Below the pieces are notes generated by a model, which saw nothing but the letters and a program-made list of their open reading frames with translations, was not told where the DNA came from and did not search any database. DNA of 64,000 nt from assembly GCA_024699855.1 (NCBI GenBank), contig JAMPIQ010000001.1:2418001-2482000 (forward strand), in the 5' to 3' direction. The translations under genes were made by a program, and so were the position numbers. Below are positions 1 to 16,026 of the stretch, piece after piece (within the stretch, counting starts at the first letter, position 1; each line of letters starts with the position of its first letter). This stretch comes from Aphelenchoides besseyi (taxonomy: Eukaryota; Nematoda; Chromadorea; Rhabditida; Aphelenchoididae).

Positions 1-488
1 GTTAAGTCCTACATTCGACAACGACACTTTCCATCTTGGACTTCGTTCTTTTTACCTTACAAGTGAGTTAGTTAATCGATCCGATTGCTACGTTTGTTAA
101 GGTACGTGCAAGACGATCTGTTCGGTGAGAAGCATATCAATCTCGAAGTAGATGGTCACAATTATCACGTTCTGAGGTTAGTCGGTTGAAAGTACAAATC
201 ATGAACGATAGTGATTTCAGAATTGGGTGCTATCCATTTGTCAAATACCATTGTACACAAAGACCAAAACAAGATCTCAACTTCGAGAATCAATTATACA
301 AAGCGATAACCGTTTGCAATTTGGGTAAACGCGAAACAATCCTTCCAAACCTAATTCTATTTTATGCAGGTATTCCCTGCTTGCTTTATGGTGTTGCCGC
401 AATATTCTTAATTCGACATACCGAGCACTTGAAGATAAAGAACAAAGAGATTCCGATTCATTTTCTCATAAAAGAAGATCACAACTGA
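1..488 (+). CDS. C15orf61-like small membrane protein (5' end cut by window edge)
   Basis: Four exons (1-62, 102-176, 221-324, 370-488) join in one frame. The product carries the segments HFPSWTSFFLPY, NYHVLRIGCYPFVKYHC and VCNLGIPCLLYGVAAIF and ends in KEDHN. These match, from memory, the human C15orf61 pattern (LPHWTSFCVPY, NYHVLRTGCFPFIKYHC, NLGIPTLLYGLGSW, KED near the end). The family is uncharacterised; a single hydrophobic segment near the C-terminus suggests a membrane protein. Introns are 39-45 bp with GT-AG ends, except that the first acceptor reads TTAAG. The N-terminus lies left of the window. Another small ORF begins six bases after the stop codon, and the first clear AATAAA lies near 936. 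Family assignment is confident; function is unknown. Confidence 0.85.
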
Positions 489-494
489 ACGATC

Positions 495-713
495 ATGGGA
501 CCTGACGGCGGTTTCGAATTCGCTCCTACGATCCATGTTGTTGTTGTCCTTCTATTTATAGTTGCTCCATTAATGTATTTGTCTTCTAGACTTGTCGTTT
601 ATCTTCTCGGTCGTCTTCTTGCGCTTTTGCAATTTGTATTTCGAAAATTGTACCTCGAATTGGATAACCCAACTGCCGATTTTAGTGCTCAAACCACCAG
701 TTCAGCATCTTAG
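495..713 (+). CDS. Small downstream membrane ORF (possible second cistron)
   Basis: An intronless 72-residue ORF starts six bases after the stop of the C15orf61-like gene, upstream of the shared AATAAA near 936. Residues about 14-45 are strongly hydrophobic (HVVVVLLFIVAPLMYLSS, then VVYLLGRLLALL), consistent with one or two membrane segments, followed by a Ser/Thr-rich tail. I do not recognise the family. It could be a true second cistron of a dicistronic mRNA, or a chance ORF in a 3' untranslated region of about 450 nt. No trans-splice acceptor fits in the six-base gap, so if translated it would need reinitiation or an alternative transcript. Confidence 0.4.
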   Translation: MGPDGGFEFAPTIHVVVVLLFIVAPLMYLSSRLVVYLLGRLLALLQFVFRKLYLELDNPTADFSAQTTSSAS

Positions 714-2103
714 CGACCTCATTACTTAGCACACAATTCGTTTGTTTTACCGAGTTCAAAACTCATCACTTTTTGGAATCTTTTACCCACGACAAATGGC
801 GTTCGATAGCGTTTCTATTTGTATCTTTTCCATCCTCCCGCTACGCCGGTTGTCCCTCGAGAAATGAGTTCCTTTGATTCAAAATCTTTGGTTCAATTAG
901 TGCTAATTCTTTTTACTTGTTAGCTACTTGATTTTAATAAAACACGAATGTATTCATTTTGTTAAATGCAATTCGAATGGTCCAATTGCTATCTCTAATC
1001 GGATGAGTGAGCACTCGACACTTTGTCGATGCAAATCTGATTCTGAAGAGGATTTGAAGGACAAGTACGCAGTTTTTTGGCTCCCAAGAGTTTCCCTTTC
1101 ATACGCAATTCCTGAAGAATATGTGTCAAGAAAAATTTCTTCGTCCTCCAATTAATTCACATCGTCAGTAAGATGTGTATCTTCGTTCAAGAAGGTTGCT
1201 ATAGGCAATTTAGTGACGCGTAAATTTGCTCGCAGATTCAATTGTCTGTTGAAAAGCTGCGAAAAAGGTTCTTCCATGAAACACCATTTGATATGTTGTT
1301 CTTATGTTAAGTTGACAAATAACTCAACATCTTGTCTTACAATTTTTTCGTGTTCGAAACAATTGGGAAAACAAACAACGGAGTTCGAAACAAGTGGCTT
1401 CTCAAATTTTCACACCCTGTCAACGTCCATTCACACGTGCTCCATGTTGTGCTCAGCGTTTCTTTGGGTTACACACCTGCAAAGTTGATCAACAAAAACG
1501 TTCCAAACGTTTTTTTTTCGATTTTATTTTGCATAATAATCCTAAGGTCAATACTGTTAAAACGGTTAGCACTTTTTTCCAACAAGTGAACTTATCTTCA
1601 CCGAAGATTCCTTTTATCGAGAAATGTTTTCTACGAACGTGCTTATTTGTTCCGTTCGTTCAATCGGATAAAACAGCGAATGCGGAACGAAAAGTTCGCA
1701 CAAACACGCGAACGGCCGTTGACATTTCGAGTCTTCTTGAAGCGTGTGCGATTGGAAGGCAGTGAAGAACGGTGTGAACGTTGAGATCGATTTCTCAACA
1801 AGACCTGGAATCCTCTTTCCCATGATTGGCGGAAGAGGACATCAAGATCAACAGTCAAGCAGTGCGGAACACGTGATCTTTAACAACAAAACTAACACGT
1901 CAACATGTGTTTGTTCAAAAAAATTTCAAAGATGAATAGCGTTTTTTCGACCGCCGTTTTCTCGTCACTTACCGTCTTCATCATTCCGAATTGCCAACAA
2001 TTGTCAGTCGCAGTGTGTTGCTTTTCCGTTCGTGTTGCCGCGACAAGTCGACCGTGATAACCAACTTAAAGGAGACGTCCGTTCAGATTCCCCAACCAAT
2101 TTT
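714..2103. other. Intergenic region upstream of AMPK alpha
   Basis: The 3' end of the first transcript is probably near AATAAA at about 936. The rest is presumably the promoter and 5' untranslated region of the AMPK gene. Short ORFs on both strands (for example 928-1155) have no recognisable domains and no supporting splice structure. I see no RNA gene or repeat here. Confidence 0.4.
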
Positions 2104-6989
<4,886 letters not shown>

Positions 6990-7530
6990 TTCGAATCCCT
7001 CGTTTTGTAGGCATCGTTGTATATTATTGTATTTGTGTAAATTCTTCTATTAAGCGTACAGCAAACGTTGGAGATGTTGAATCGAAACGTCGATTCTTAT
7101 CGTTGACTTCGCGTACGCTAATTGCCTCAAGCTCAGTTTCTTTTGTGTAAATTTCAACTAACTTATATGTTTTCAAATTACTGTAGACACTTCAGATTTC
7201 TTATAAACTATCCCTTTGTTTTCGTTGCTTAAATAGCAGGATGTGTCTTATGAATCCGAAACTTACAGAAACACCCTCCAATCCCTGTTATTTGTTTAAC
7301 TTGTGCGTAAAACAAGACTTTTATTCGCTTATCGTATTTGCTTCAAAACACTTCAAAACCAATGCTTTTATCAGAAGCCGAAAAGCAAGTAGAATGAGAA
7401 CAAAAAAGTTGGTTTCATGTTCAGGCAATCAATTCTGATGACAAGAAATAGACAACAGTAGTATGTACATAGTATCTCCGACGCAGCCCATTTTTCCATT
7501 TTCTCCAGCCTCAAATTTTTTTGAGTTCTG

Positions 7531-7579
7531 GTCCGGTCGTTTTCAATTGAAAATGTGAGCAGCGGTGACCGAGTGGTTA
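7531..7579 (+). repeat. Left arm of 49-bp inverted repeat with tRNA 5'-half-like sequence
   Basis: Reads GTCCGGTCGTTTTCAATTGA, then AAATGTGAGCAGCGGTGACC and GAGTGGTTA. The last part resembles the 5' half (acceptor strand and D arm, box A) of a tRNA-Ser. It is nearly identical to the reverse complement of 8131-8179 (one G/A difference seen). No T arm follows, so this copy is a truncated tRNA-like fragment. Confidence 0.7.
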
Positions 7580-8085
7580 AGAGGCCGTGTAAGTAAGAAA
7601 ACAAGGCGGTGCAAGAGAAGGAAATGTTGTTGCGCAAGCTAACGAGATTTTTGCGTTTACTTTTTTCATTTGTCGCGATTAGCTGTTGAGTATCAAGAGA
7701 CCATCTGGCTGTCAACGATCACAACAAAATTCGGCGGGCGAAGAACTGATACCACGGCTCTTCATGCTTCAAAATCGAAACTCTCCTTTTCGACACACTT
7801 GACAAAAATGATCGACGCAAATGTGGTGATGCGACTTTTGGTCGAGAAGTTTGAAACTACATCTGATGTAACAACTCGTAATGCTAATCGTATGGAACGT
7901 CGACTTGCTTCTCGACTTGCAATTTTGATCGAGACAGTTGCTGGCGCCATTTCTTTGTCGACTACCACGTACATTGGTATCTATTTCTCAAAAATGTACT
8001 TAATTCATTTGGCATTAAATAACAAAACAAAAATTTTTGAAGAGAAATCGAGTTTTGTAAAAACCAAACAAAAGATAATAGCGAC

Positions 8086-8151
8086 CGCAGAGAGAATCGA
8101 ACAAACGGCTCACTTGGAGTCGATAGCCACTAACCACTCGGCCACCGCTGC
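8086..8151 (-). pseudogene. Degenerate tRNA-Ser-like sequence
   Basis: On the minus strand it begins GCAGCGGTGGCCGAGTGGTT, like metazoan tRNA-Ser 5' halves. It ends with a box-B-like TGTTCGATTCT and TCTCTGC, which pairs with GCAGCGG at six of seven positions, followed by a G discriminator. At about 66 nt it lacks the long variable arm, and no clean anticodon stem or T stem forms. It is most likely a tRNA-derived pseudogene or SINE head. Its 5' flank and first half form the right arm of the inverted repeat with 7531-7579. Confidence 0.5.
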
Positions 8152-8179
8152 TCACATTTTCAATTGAAAACGACCGGAC
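8131..8179 (-). repeat. Right arm of 49-bp inverted repeat
   Basis: Reverse complement of 7531-7579 apart from about one base. It includes both the tRNA-like 5' half and 25 bp of upstream flank with the palindrome TTTTCAATTGAAAA. The arms face each other across about 550 bp. Confidence 0.7.
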
Positions 8180-9672
8180 ACTCACTTATGCTCAACATCA
8201 AATCAATCAACAAAACTTTCGACGAGTTCAAATCCAAACCTATACCAACACATGAAATGCTTCAAGAGATGATCGACACTTCAATCAAAAATTTCTAACC
8301 TTCAATTGCAGTCGCCATGAATGTACGATCAATTCAATAAGAAACGTCATTCAAACACTTGAGAGTTGATTTCGAAACTTACCGTAAACTTCACAGAAAA
8401 ACTGCAAGATTTAATCGCAGCAGTGTAAAAGAATGCCTGATATCGTCTTCCTTTACACGCGCTGAGATTTCATCCGGCACTTGTTTTCAACGTTTTATGG
8501 AAACGTACGATGGGAAACGCAAATGCGGAAACCGCAAGATCGAAGCGAAATGATTGTTGGTTGCCGTAAAAGGCGAAGATGACTGAGCGATTCGAAACCA
8601 TAGAGGCAATCTCTTAGCCACGATTTGGTCAATGACTCAGTAGTGCAAACTCGCGGGCTTCGAACGCACGCGTCCGAAGAATACGACTCGACGGACGAAG
8701 CGCGTCGGTGTGCTTTGCAGCAACGTGTCCCAAAAGCTTTTTGTGCAAATATTGTGTCCAGAAGCCTCGCCATCACACAATAGCGAGCAAACGCCACAAC
8801 AAAAATGTGCGGCCACCGCTAACCAATGAAGTCTACGAAACCGAACCACTAGCGCCGTCTCCAGGTGGACGCGAAGATCGTCATAATGAGCAGTTTGGGA
8901 CTATTCTTGAACCATTTCGGCGTAAATTAGAACGACAGATGAATACGGAATGCTCGTTCTTTCACAATTGTCGTATATTTGATGAACGAAGAAAAGTCAC
9001 GACTGGTATCGAGACAATTTTTCGTCAAACTCTTCGATGTTTTGATAGTCTTATCGATCGATTTTAGGCCTCGGGCATATGGAATTTGGGCCGCCCAATC
9101 GTCGAATTCCTCTCGCTCAACACCTCTCATGGATTCGTAATTCTTCGAGGGTGTGGCTTTGCAGTTTAACGGGCAATGATTAGTACACGTGGGACCCCCT
9201 CAAGGTGCGGGCAAATGCTAAGCGGGTGTGTGATTCAAACGATGTTTTGGTTTGTGATTAGCCGATGGTTGGTAAACATCTCGAAAAGGAAAACGCTCTC
9301 CGTTCAACTTTGTCTGCAAAACTTTCAAACAAACTGAAAACAACGTCAATTTGCAAGTCAAAATAAATCGAAATGATAACAACTATCTGAATGTAAATTC
9401 GCTGCTGCACAAGATTTCACAAAGTATGTCCATTAAAGATCTTTTGTTTGGATTTGTTTTCAAGTCTCTGTAAACGATCTTCTAACAAGTGTCATAAAAA
9501 GTTTCATGGAACATGAACGCATCTTAAAGTGAAAGAATTCAGGCAAACGAAACGTTGGCTTTTTATTTCTTTATGAGCTCAATGGTCGCCGCTAACCGCA
9601 CTTTTTAGTCGTTTCTATCGATAGACATTCAATCATTTTTAATCGATTTTTCTTCCCATCTTTCTTCTTCGA

Positions 9673-10628
9673 ATGCTGGTTTCTCCCGTTTGCTCGTCTT
9701 CTTTTTTTCGTAGATTCTCGTCGAGTTTGACTGCCGTTTCTTTGGCTTACAAACGAACTGGAGAGCCGAACGATAAAGTCCCGCTACTGATCGGTTTGTT
9801 TACTTTTGCTTGATTATAGTTGTTGGCTTCAGGTCATGGTCTGTTTGGTCAAAAGCAAAATTGGACTTCAGTTTCCAAGGCTTTGAACAGAAGACTGAGG
9901 GCTCCGATTTACACATTCGATTGGCGCAATCACGGCGAATCTCCATGGACCGATGAACATACCTACGAGTTGATGGCCGCTGATTTGGTATTTTGAATGA
10001 CATTTTTAATTTGGTATTCGTTGTCTTCTAGGCGAACTTCATTCGAGAAACTGTGCGTGCGGAAACAGGACACGAGAAAATCGATTTGTTGGGTCATTCA
10101 ATGGGTGGAAAGGCGGCTGCGTATTTCGCACTTCAACCAACGACTCAACGCTTCTTGAACAAACTAATCATCGAGGACGTTGCCCCGCATCGCGGATCAT
10201 CTCGCAAACTGTTTCTCGGCTATGTCGAAGCTCTTCAACAGTTAGATTTGACCAAACCGCGACGAGAAATCCTCACCGACTTGGAAGCGGTTGTGCCCGA
10301 TTTGAGTGTTCGACAGTTTCTGCTCACCAATCTAATTGCGGATTCGGCGAATCGAAATCATTTCAAATGGAAAATCAATTTGAAGGGTGTTGGTCGTTCA
10401 TTAGATCACGTGCTAAACTTTCGCGTTGAATCGGGATCGTTTTCTGGTCCATGTCTTTACGTCTATGGTCAGAAATCGGATTTCGTTCGCAACTCCGATT
10501 TGACGGAAATTCGAAACTTCTTTCCGAATGCTCAAATTGAGGGCATCGCCAACGCTGGTCATTGGTTGCATGCCGAACAACCGTCGGAGTTTGTTGACAT
10601 TTGTGTGAAGTTTTTGTCGGAAAATTAA
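9673..10628 (+). CDS. ABHD11-like alpha/beta hydrolase
   Basis: Three exons (9673-9793, 9833 to about 9987, then from about 10032) in one frame. The N-terminus (MLVSPVCSSSFFRRFSSS) is Ser/Arg-rich without acids, like a mitochondrial presequence. The body has the oxyanion-side HGLFGQKQNW, FDWRNHGESPW, the nucleophile elbow GHSMGGK (Ser) and a C-terminal GHWLHAEQP (His), with the acid probably in VYGQKSDFV. These are hallmarks of ABHD11, a mitochondrial hydrolase linked in the literature to protection of 2-oxoglutarate dehydrogenase lipoylation. Length (about 290 residues) fits the family. TAA ends at 10628. Confidence 0.9.
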
Positions 10629-10828
10629 ACACTTAGATCTTTGTTCTCGAGTGGTTGTCAGTTCGGTTGCTCTCATCTGCTTCTCATATCTTTTGTCGTC
10701 TAATAACCGTGCAGATCTAATCTATTCAATCGAGCTATTCGTAGCTTCCTTCGTTATGTTCCTGTGAAACGCCGTGCGAGATAATCGTGTTCTTCGAGTC
10801 TTTACAAGTTTATTGCTTTCAATTTCAG

Positions 10829-13800
10829 ATGCCAAAAATGACTTCAAAAGTCGGCAAACACATTTCGGATCTGTTGGTCAATGAATTGAAATTGGAGTTG
10901 GAACGTCGCGGTTTGGACAAGACGGGAATCAAAGCAACACTAATCGAACGGCTAACACAAGTGAGTTATAGCTGTGCGTGTTTTGTCTATTTACGAAAGA
11001 GGTTTGTCTAATGGCTAACTTGTACGTACAAAAACGAATTGACTATAATGTAAAAATTGACGTTCTTGTGATGAAGTATGACCGCCGGGTTGATTCTTCG
11101 ATTTTGGGTTACCAATCATACGGGAAGAAACCGAAACGGTTGGTGGATTCATTGGTGTGTGACTCGTACCGGAAATTAAATGAAAACGGTGTAAAGCCAA
11201 TGCATCGAATGCCTGCTCCAGAAACGTGTGCGTCAAATAGAATCGACTTGTGTAGCGAGTTGAGTCCACATTACCATCTCGATTCTCATTCAAGTGATGA
11301 CCAAACACTTCACGGCATATCCACGCTTGTCCATGAACCAGAATGCGATGAATTCGACGAAAATTGACGTCTGAAGTTGCGCCGCTCGCGCCGATTCCAG
11401 CTTTTCCAGCAGTCAAAGCGCCGTGATACGAAATGGTGATTGTGTTCATGAACTGGCTAGCTGCTTGTCGCAATCGATTCTCCAGTTCATTCAGTCGCCA
11501 GTAATGAGCTTCGGCTATTAACGCACGCCATTCTTCGAAGTCTTCCGGTGCCACAAATTCGAATCCTGTTTTCTCCGGATTCTGCCGCATTTGACGTAGA
11601 CAGTCGACGAGAAATCTGAGGAGTCGCTTGTCACGATGTGAACATTCGATTCGCACCAGTTGTTTTCCACTTATCTTTTCGTCATTCAACAACTCGGCAA
11701 AAAGAGACTCCTGATCGTGAAGAAGAACACTCGCGAACGTTTGAATTACGCGGCCTTCAGCCAAACGAAGTTGAACGATCGGCTCGGAGAGCGGCATAAC
11801 TGAAAGGAGCCAATTAGTTAAAACTGTGACTCTCGGTTTTATTCTAACGAAGTTACGGAGCTCGGCTTACGCGAAATGTTATGTCAACTCAATTCGTTGA
11901 ATTGATACCCGAAGCCCAGGCGAATGAACTCGACTTTTCTCTCCAGTTAGTCCAAAAGACCGGGCGAGACAAATAAAAACGCGAAGTACGTAAAGGTAAC
12001 ACGAAACTACAAATCCGCCAAAAACCGTCCGTCTGCTCGTTTGTCACATTTGTTTTCGTTTCAATGACTCAATAAACATCTGCAAATGGTGAACGTAAAC
12101 GACTTCTTGCGTGATCGCTGTCCGTTCGTTTTCACACGCTTCTACGGTACACGACCAAATGGAATGCCAACGAAATTCGACTTTTCAAAAGCAAAAATAC
12201 AAACAATGAACAAGACGAGAAGCCAGTAATGGGACCAGTAAATGGAGAATTTCGAAGAACATAATCCGGCAGTTTGTCAAAATGAAATACGAATTGCTTC
12301 GGGAGTAATGCGCTTCGAGCGGCGAATTGGAAGCCGAACGGCAACTGCGAAAAAACCAAATGGCTTCTGTGGACCAGCGGCGCTTGTCACGAATTTCGGT
12401 CTTTTGTTTGTTCGACTTCTGCAAATGTGGAAGTCACAAATCCAATAATTTTCGAAATGGCGCTGCTGACAACCAACCGCAATGTTCGTCAATGAAACCA
12501 AAAACGCCATCGCAGTTGTTTTTCCAATTCGGCGGCCTCAAAACCCCCTCGAAAAGGACCTCCGGTATCTTTGGCTTCAGATTTTTCAATTAGCGACCTC
12601 ATTGACCGCCAACGCGGCTTAGCAAAGTCAATGGCGTGTAATTGACGCCGCCATTTCGTTGCGCACAAAGAACAAAAGACGCTAATTGAAATGTTGGTCT
12701 TTAGGCGGTTAAAAACGAAGGCCACGAAATCGACAATTATGAATTCTATGTTACGCCTAATGCGGAATCCGACAAACCGACGTCTAAAAACGATAATAAC
12801 GCCGAGAATGTGGTCTCTGAAAACTCGGAGGCAAATATCAACGATACTTCGCTCTTAAAGGACTCGACTTTCGCGAAACCAAATGAGGAAAAGAACGAAT
12901 CGAACGGTGAACCGAACTCGACCATTTCGACGGAAGTCGAAGAAAAGTCAACGGCCAGTGAAAGTGATGCTCAACCGAAAACTACTCTCGAAAAGAACGA
13001 ACCGTTGAATGATACGCCCGTTATTTCGTCCAATTTTTCACCAGAAACTTCACCTGCAGAAAACCCGCCGTCTTCGACAGTCGAAACGACCAAAATTCAA
13101 GACGAAGAAACGACCACTGTTCAAGAATATCAAAGTCCTCAAGATGACAATTCAATGGAAGTGGACAGAGAAGAAGGCGAGAAGAAAACATACGTTAATG
13201 TTTCGCGCGAATCACGAGGATTTTGGGTTTCAAACATCGGAAAAACCACAACAGCTGCCGATCTTAAGGTTTGTTTTGACGACCTTGCCAACGATTCCAA
13301 GTTTCCGTTCTTCAGATGTTTGTCATGCAATACGCTCCGGTAGTTAGTGCAAAGATCTTCATGTCGAAACAAGAAGGCAACCCGGATTGCTATGGCTATG
13401 TTACAATGGCAAATGTCGAGAGTGCACAAATCGCTCAATCGAAATTGGACCACACTCTCTTCAAGGGTCGCATAATTTCGATTGGAAAAGTAGACTACCC
13501 TGTTTTGTTTTCCTTCATTTTTGTTCTTTTCTTTAGACCACTGGCGGTGCCAAACGACCAGCAGTTCAGCCGCCGGCAGCTTCGGTTTTCGCTGAACTAT
13601 CAGCCAAGAATGAGAAAGTGGATGCACCGACTGAACTCACAACTCCACCGTCTCCGAAGAAACCCAAGACTGAAGAGGACCCAATGACGAACGTTGAGAT
13701 CGTCGAATCGAAAGCTCCAGAAACTGTTGAAACGAAGTCGGTAAAGTCTCCCGGCTCGGATATTGTTTTTCCGAAAACAGAAGAATCGAATTCAAAAATC

Positions 13801-15592
13801 AAGAAAACAGAACCGAAAGTGCCGATTAAGGCGCCCGAACGTAATTCCCGACAACTCGTCCAAATCTTAATTCCGATTTTTTAGCATCACCGCGTCATCG
13901 ATCGGCAAGCCGACAACAAGAAACGTCGACGAAACCACGAATTCAATCGAAAGCAGCGGACTCGCAAAAGCGCGCAAAATCAAACTCTTCAGCTCGAAGT
14001 TCGAGTATCAATGTTCGTCGTCGTGGCAATGCAACGATCACCTATCGGGACCCGAAATCGACTTCTGATCGCACAATTCGACCGCCGCCGAGACGGTCCG
14101 ATGATTCTCGCCCATCGCGACGATACGAAACATCGAATTCGAGTTATCGCGGAGTTCGTTCGTTCAATTCGGAAGCTCCAATGCCGCGGGACAGTCTAAT
14201 GAACGTGGATACTGGTTATCCCAGGAAATCGGATGTCTATTACAACAAGGAGCAGGTCATGTCGCTGATGGCTCAACGTGAATTGGCATACGAACGTGAA
14301 CAAGTGGAAAACGAGAAACGCCATCAAATGATGAAGTTTCGATTGAAGGAAGCGGAATTGGAGCGAGAACGTCTTGCAATTGAAAAAGAAAAAGCGGAAC
14401 TCAAACTTCAAGCGGAACGTCTACGTAAACAGCAATCAGGATATTCATCTTCAGCCTCGAATGTTCGTTCAAGTTCACATTTATCAACACGCAAATCGTC
14501 ATCTACATCACGATCGTTTAGCAATCATCATTCATCGTCTTCGAATGCTTACAAATCGGCAGTCGATAGTCGCGGCGAAGGCAGCAGGTAGAATTTGAAC
14601 TTAAAACCCGGTTGTAAGAGCTTTCAAAAACTCGAACTAAACAAATGGATAGCGTGTTCACATACCAAACTATCTATCTTAACATAAAATTTTAGTCGAC
14701 GCGGTCGAGAAGCTCATCGTACGCGCAGTCGATCGCCGCAATCCACTCGTGCGACTGTTAGTGGACGTGCCAAAACTCAAGAACCATCGTCCTATCCCGA
14801 TTTGTATCCTCGTAAAGAGACATCAACTAATCGAGTTAACTCGACGACTTCACGTCGTCCGGTCGATAACTCTGACTATTACGCAAATCGTTCCACTTCT
14901 TCTCAACATCGATCAACAAGCGGAACAGGTGCTTCAGCTCAATCATATCCGGCAAATTGTAAGTTCAAATAATCATCATTCTTTAGATGCTTAAATTTCA
15001 GATGGTCGTAACACTTCGTCTTATTCTACAGCCTACGATTACGTGCCATCAATTGAACAGAGTCGATCCGACAAACGTTTGAATTCATCAACTCAATCGG
15101 GTCAAAATGGTGCTCGCAGCGATTCTTACCGTTCCACTGCTTCATATCCAATAGTTGATGAGTCTTACGGTAATCGCAACAGTCAATACTCGTACAAACC
15201 GGAAGCGGAGACGACTGGTTATGCTGGAAGTCGACGTGCCGATCCATACAGTGCAAGTCTGTCTTATGGTCGTTCGACTGAATCATCGACTACTGCGTAC
15301 AATCGAATGCCGGTTTCGAACAACAATTCGGTGAACTACGAACCATTAGTTGCATCTCAAAGTTCCTACTCGACCACTTCAGCAAATCTGACAGCTCAAC
15401 AAGGTGCGTGGAATAGTGCAAACTATTCGTATGGTCGTGATGCAAATTTGTCCGGTGGTTGGGCTCGTAATCATTCAGGTATTGTCGACTGAGTTGTCCA
15501 ATAAACTTTTTGAAGATTTAGGTTGGAATTCGGAACAGTCAGGCTTACGCGATTCTGTGGGCAAACATTCTACCTATTCAATGCGTCGTTAA
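10829..15592 (+). CDS. SAFB-like scaffold attachment factor (SAP + RRM + coiled coil)
   Basis: ATG directly follows a TTTCAG acceptor. Exon 1 (10829-10961) encodes a SAP DNA-binding motif (SDLLVNELKLELERRGLDKT). After a 1.7-kb intron, exon 2 (12705-13268) gives an acidic Ser/Thr/Glu-rich region and the start of an RRM (SRGFWVSNIGKTTTAADLK). Exon 3 (13316-13489) completes the RRM (CYGYVTMANVESAQIAQSKL, FKGRIISIGK). Later exons (13537-13840, 13885-14587, about 14696-14960, 15001 to about 15478, final) encode an RS-rich region, a charged coiled coil (QRELAYEREQVENEKRHQMM) and a Ser/Tyr/Gly-rich tail. This order is that of SAFB/SLTM, nuclear-matrix RNA/DNA-binding proteins in transcription and splicing. 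Intron 1 holds an antisense KCTD gene. Confidence 0.88.
11015..11797 (-). CDS. KCTD8/12/16-like GABA-B receptor auxiliary protein, nested
   Basis: An intronless 260-residue ORF on the minus strand inside the first coding intron of the SAFB-like gene. Residues about 5-110 form a divergent BTB/T1 domain (EPIVQLRLAEGRVIQTF, LLRFLVDCLRQM, EAHYWRLNELENRLRQAA). The C-terminal half matches the H1 domain of KCTD8/12/16, with FRRIHRILVHGQ, REVFGHHLNENRD, RYTSRFYLTHTFLEQAFDAL and FHLISGTS, ending SQFVFVRTS. In vertebrates these proteins bind the GABA-B2 receptor tail and speed G-protein desensitisation. The BTB is less conserved than H1, so receptor binding is an inference. The start at 11797 gives a BTB near residue 5, so an upstream exon is not needed. 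Confidence 0.88.
   Translation of the reverse strand: MPLSEPIVQLRLAEGRVIQTFASVLLHDQESLFAELLNDEKISGKQLVRIECSHRDKRLLRFLVDCLRQMRQNPEKTGFEFVAPEDFEEWRALIAEAHYWRLNELENRLRQAASQFMNTITISYHGALTAGKAGIGASGATSDVNFRRIHRILVHGQAWICREVFGHHLNENRDGNVDSTRYTSRFYLTHTFLEQAFDALALHRFHLISGTSHTPMNPPTVSVSSRMIGNPKSKNQPGGHTSSQERQFLHYSQFVFVRTS
12086..12593 (+). CDS. Possible small nested gene in the same SAFB intron (weak)
   Basis: Several short coding-like stretches occur on the plus strand. An ATG at 12086 opens MVNVNDFLRDRCPFVFTRFY (47 codons). Around 12270-12400 the frame reads IIRQFVKMKYELLRE, then after a stop GELEAERQLRKNQMASVDQR. A further ORF ends at 12593. Phases do not join cleanly with obvious splice sites, so this may be a small multi-exon gene, an alternative SAFB-like exon or chance. 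No domain recognised. Confidence 0.2.
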
Positions 15593-16026
15593 TGATTTAT
15601 GTCTTAATCACTATATCGTATAGTTCGTTTTGTGGCACTTAATTTTCTCAAGAAATTATCTTTTGTTCGAAATCTTTTCTTGTCCTGCTATTAATCCAAA
15701 AGTCATATTTATAAATCTTAGTAAAAGGATTAAAGCAAATGGTATCTCATTTGACAACATTGGAGTATTCGAATTTAGAAGTTAACACCAGTTTTGAAGG
15801 AGTTGGGAAGAAGAGTTACAAGATGGTTAGAATTCTTTGGACCGAACCTTTCAATCGAATCGAACTAAATAGGAAGACTAGAAGTCGAGAAACGTGAATA
15901 AATGACCAGAAACGTAGTCGAGAAAGTATGTAACAGGAAATTTTATGGCAAATATTGAAAAGTTGCGGTTAGAATCTCATTGAAAAAACCGAAGAGTTGA
16001 AAGCGATAGGTGGATAGAAAACGTTT
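15593..16026. other. Convergent intergenic region
   Basis: Lies between the tail-to-tail SAFB-like and RUN-SH3 genes. It is AT-rich and should hold both 3' untranslated regions. I see no ORF, repeat or RNA gene. Confidence 0.5.

Larger units (their letters stand above)
6990..9672. other. Gene-poor region between AMPK and ABHD11-like gene
   Basis: I find no gene I can support in these 2.7 kb. ORFs such as 7670-8167 (+), 8708-9067 (+) and 8495-8797 (-) lack domains and convincing splice structure. The region holds an inverted repeat with tRNA-Ser-like sequence (7531-7579 and 8131-8179), described separately. The stretch 9070-9660 probably includes the promoter of the ABHD11-like gene. Confidence 0.4.

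Noticed and set aside
7531..7640. Functional tRNA gene on the plus strand
   Set aside because: Only the 5' half resembles tRNA; no T arm or matching 3' acceptor strand follows.
8086..8151. Functional tRNA-Ser on the minus strand
   Set aside because: Too short for a tRNA-Ser, no variable arm, poor anticodon and T stems.
8708..9067. 119-codon plus-strand ORF
   Set aside because: No recognisable domain, no ATG context or splice structure, and overlapping minus ORFs of similar length.
10978..11367. Plus-strand ORF opposite the KCTD gene
   Set aside because: It is the complement of a well-supported KCTD coding sequence and has no domain.
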